A DNA stretch of 64,000 nt from Sphagnum magellanicum (lineage: Eukaryota > Streptophyta > Sphagnopsida > Sphagnales > Sphagnaceae), in contig CM038918.1 in NCBI GenBank assembly GCA_021904315.1, positions 7,827,349 through 7,891,348 of the forward strand, in the 5' to 3' direction. Below, piece by piece: positions 61,032 to 64,000 of the stretch. The position numbers were made by a program, and so were the translations under genes. Below the pieces are notes generated by a model, which was not told the origin of the DNA, made no database searches, and saw only the letters and a program-made list of their open reading frames with translations. The first letter of the stretch is position 1. Every line of letters begins with the position of its first letter.

Positions 61032-62829
61032 TCTTATCTCATTAACAGCAGTTTTTTTCACTGCTGTCCTTTTATGATTGCAATACTACCCACCAAAGCA
61101 AAACCATAAATGGACAAATCTCCACATTGTGCACACTCCCTGGCCAAGGATGGAACTATCAAGCAAGAGAGATGTGCAACCAACCAACCAACCACTAATT
61201 CTTCAGCATGGACAAAAACGGTGGGCAAATAAACAAAACCACCTCACATTGCTCTCCTGATAGCTTTTCATCTTTTCTCAACTGTATGGACATTGCTTCA
61301 AACTCTTATGAGATCACCCACCTTATTGTATGCACGTCATAGCTGTCATCCTTCTCAAATTTAGAGGAGAGTATGGTTTGATGCGCTTATGAAATCCAAA
61401 GAGACCTAGACAATGCACAATTCAAACTCTCCTTTTCAACAGCAGCAGCTAGTTGCCAATCTGCCATTGGTTGTAATACACAAGAAAGAATTCTAGTTTC
61501 TCTGCTACCTTTGTAGTTTCAGTTCTCTGCCCCGTGAAACAAACATCACAGATGCTTTGTGCCTCATTTGAATCACTAAGTTGTGCATTATGAAGATTGT
61601 ACTTTTCTTTCATGTGTGAAAATCACAGACGCCTTGTGCCCCTTTTGAATCACTAAGTTGTGCATTATGAAGATTGTACTTTTCTTTGATGTGTGAAAAG
61701 CGTATTTATGATATTTATTTTCCATCTTTGTGAGAAATACAGTTGCTATGCAGCATGCCAAAATTTGTTCTTCGGCCTTTGTGGAAAACATATCTGTTGC
61801 GTGTAGGTATCATGAAGTATTTTTAATTTCAGCCTTTGTGAGGAATAAATTTTCTCCTCACAACAATATTCCAAATTATATTTGTGATTGTTTCTGCAGG
61901 CAGTAGAGAATTTCTGCAACCAGAGAATTACCACATCTTTTTTCATCAAGATCTGTGTTCATATGTATTTTACTATGGGTTTTGAGGAGGGACATGAATA
62001 CATGGTCCTTGTTCACATTTGTTTTCTGTTGCTGCAGAAAAGAATGGAGGTGGGAGTTGTGAGAAGCTGAAGAAACTTGTTTCATGACTGGAAATTGTTA
62101 TGATTTTAATACTGGAAGCTTGGATGTAAGAATGCATTGCAAAGCCTAATGCTAACTTGTAGAGTGGGTAAATATAAAGAGTTTTGTGTCAAATTTTTCA
62201 TCATGAAGCAGTAACCTACATAACCAGCTGTGCACAGCACATCCCAGTTGTTTAGCTATTTGAATACATGTCTTAATTTGTGGAATTCTATGGCAAATCT
62301 TCAACACTAAGTATTGAACACATGTAACATATCACAAGTGATCACAAAACAACAGTAAATACATTTAATCGTTGCCCACTATGGCCGGTTTACAATAATA
62401 GATTAAAACCCCTTTCTATCCAACATTCCCTCCTGATCTCAACTTCCTCCCAACCTCAACCCCCTCCCAATCTCAGGGAATATGACAAATGCAGGTCCTG
62501 GAAGAACTGGGAAATTAAGAATAACTGCAGAGTTTCACTTTCATCATATAGCATGAAGAACATTCAATGTCCCAAATGCAGAGAAAAAGAATAACCCTAT
62601 GGATCTGAGCAGAGCAAGACAAAGATGGTGAAAGGTAACTCTCCCATTATTAGCCTTAGCACCTGGTCTGTGCATGACCTTATGAACAGACCTAGTTCAA
62701 TAAAATCCTCTAATACAAAAAAGAAAAGAAAAAGCCTTCCCAACTTCCTTTGACCAAATTGCAAACACTAATTACAAGGTTACATATGTGTAACCCACAA
62801 ATTTAGTGGGTTTTGGATAAATGTGGCAA
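61032..62829. other. Intergenic DNA between the DELLA copy and the AIF-like gene
   Basis: It contains a 77-bp tandem duplication (61,545-61,698) and a pyrimidine-rich stretch (62,405-62,475). No gene is recognised on either strand. The right part should include the 3' untranslated region of the minus-strand AIF-like gene. Confidence 0.5.
61545..61698. repeat. Two-copy tandem repeat, unit 77 bp
   Basis: ATCACAGA(T/C)GC(T/C)TTGTGCC, then TTTGAATCACTAAGTTGTGC and ATTATGAAGATTGTAC, occur twice in direct succession, with the CACTAAG motif at 61,574 and 61,651. Only a handful of differences separate the copies, so the duplication is recent. Confidence 0.9.
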
Positions 62830-64000
62830 TTACGATGCCAAACCAAGTGCTTTGCGTGATTTGCCAACAAATAAGTCTTTGCTCTTCAATGTCCCTGGCA
62901 GCCAACCAATGATTGTTGCAAATGGAAGCTGTGCAACACCTGCTGATCTTCCTAATGACACAATACCAAACGGTGCTTTCAATGGTGTGTAGACTGCAAG
63001 TTTTGAACCCTTTGGATCCTTGGATAGTTTCTTGATGTTCTCTGTGACCACTGCAGCTTGCTTGCCAGCCAAAAATCCTTGTTTGATTTCCTACATTTTT
63101 GCACCAAATGACAAATTTAGTGGTCAGATATTCTACAGAAAAACCTCATCACCTACAATCCAAAACAGCAAAGGAAAATCCACAATCCACTCCGTTGCAA
63201 CTGTCTAAGGCCCTTTTACACCTTTTCTCAGGAAGTTGGTCAGCACTATCCACAGAAAGCTACAAGTTGAGTGCACAAAATTGTACCACTGTATTTGCTA
63301 TGTCTCCACAGGCAAAAACATTTTTTTTCCCTTCCACTCGCAAGTTTGCATCCACCTTCAAACGGCCCTGATTGTCCAGAAGGCTGGAAAGTTCTGAATC
63401 ACGCAACCATGAGGATCCAACATGCTTTCCAATGCACACAAAGTGGGCATCAGCTTTGATAGTTCGCCCTTTGCTTGTGGTATAAATGGGTCCTGCCAGC
63501 CCATCAAGCTCTATCCTGCAAACATAGCACCCACCCTCAGATCATCAGAAATATCCATTATTACCAAAGCAAATTTCTTTCTGAACCAGTATATGCTACT
63601 GCAGCCACAATGAAAGGGGGTTAGCTTAGACAACCAGGATTATTTCAAAGGAATCGTTCACATGATGCTGTTCACAAAACACATTGCAATGCACCCCAGC
63701 TTTGAAACAGGCACAACAAATTCCTTATGTGGATTCCCAGGATCTCCTTTGGAACACAACTGTGTTTCACAATATAGATTCACAACCAGATTTACTCCTT
63801 AGATCTCACAGTCACCATCATCATCTGGAGATCTCAGCTTTACAAACTCCAAAGTTCTTTCACCCTTTGCATCAACAATTGAGAACTTCAGATCTCATTT
63901 ACCTGTCATTAAGGATAACCTCCACATTCTTGGACTGTAGCCATTTGAGAGTTTTCTCAGAGGCTTTAGGCCCAAGGAAATCAATCAAACGATCACCTGA
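62830..64000 (-). CDS. AIF-like FAD/NAD(P)H oxidoreductase, 3' exons only
   Basis: The C-terminal part of a plant apoptosis-inducing-factor homologue (AIFM2/FSP1-like, pyridine nucleotide-disulphide oxidoreductase). Such enzymes move electrons from NAD(P)H to quinone-type acceptors, often at membranes. Three minus-strand exons are visible: beyond 64,000 to 63,903; 63,515-63,287; 63,090-62,830. They join in phase without stops, giving 195 codons. Landmarks are DFLGPKASEKTLKWLQSKNV, YTTSKGRTIKADAHFVCIGK, the FAD-binding NVFACGDI (consensus xxAxGDI), then EIKQGFLAGKQAAVVTENIK, KAPFGIVSLGR, GWLPGTLKSKDLFVGKSR, ending GLAS. Introns are GT-AG; the donor after GDIANTV is GTACAA. The N-terminal Rossmann fold with the first GxGxxG lies outside the window. 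The gene appears intact as far as it can be seen. Confidence 0.87.

Noticed and set aside
1-64000. tRNA, rRNA and other structured RNA genes
   Set aside because: I looked for tRNA B-box-like GGTTCGANTCC and rRNA-like GC-rich blocks and saw none convincing; a covariance-model scan would be needed to be sure.

Overview
This is nuclear DNA of a land plant, and most likely a vascular plant with a large, AT-rich, repeat-laden genome. The evidence is spliced plant gene families (MAP65, a ubiquitin-like/LRR protein, an ATG8-interacting protein, a DELLA-type GRAS protein, an AIF-like oxidoreductase) set among Ty1/copia, Ty3/gypsy and CACTA elements. The species cannot be fixed from sequence alone. 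A gymnosperm, fern or lycophyte seems likelier to me than a compact angiosperm genome, but that is inference.

Left third (1-27,900): no intact host gene is visible. The main structure is a nest of elements. An old Ty3/gypsy relic (about 5,395-17,790, + strand) carries a 5.07-kb Ty1/copia element (9,541-14,610, - strand, TSD CCTAC) and a 2.4-kb non-autonomous CACTA element (14,951-17,355, TSD ACA). Further right are a six-copy tandem array (22.52-22.96 kb), a gypsy integrase relic near 25.1 kb and several microsatellites.

Middle (27.9-38 kb): a MAP65 microtubule-bundling gene (+, 29,090-32,826) whose exons are recognisable but which carries two in-frame stops, a frameshift and a lost splice donor, so it looks like a recent pseudogene. 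Its CT-rich leader holds a hairpin that coincides with a 24-codon upstream ORF. Convergent with it is an apparently intact ten-exon gene (-, 34,054-37,285) for a 364-residue ubiquitin-like plus LRR protein. From 37.3 to 45.5 kb I see no gene.

Right third (45.5-64 kb): an ATI-type ATG8-interacting membrane protein gene (-, 45,509-47,554), intact in three exons except for one in-frame TAG. It lies opposite a CT-rich divergent leader, a seven-copy tandem array with exon/intron-like punctuation (48.75-50.2 kb), a 30-bp perfect palindrome and an unidentified RGG-tailed exon. Next come a decayed protein-kinase gene (52.8-53.9 kb), a Ty3/gypsy relic with a likely LTR (56.4-59.16 kb, -), a decayed DELLA-type GRAS gene (59.3-61.03 kb, +), and the 3' exons of an AIF-like FAD oxidoreductase gene (-, 62,830 to beyond 64,000).

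The host genes have unrelated jobs (cytoskeleton, autophagy, gibberellin signalling, redox) and form no pathway cluster. Decayed gene copies lie beside intact ones, which suggests a segment of partly redundant duplicated genes. Uncorrected sequence errors are the alternative explanation for some lesions.
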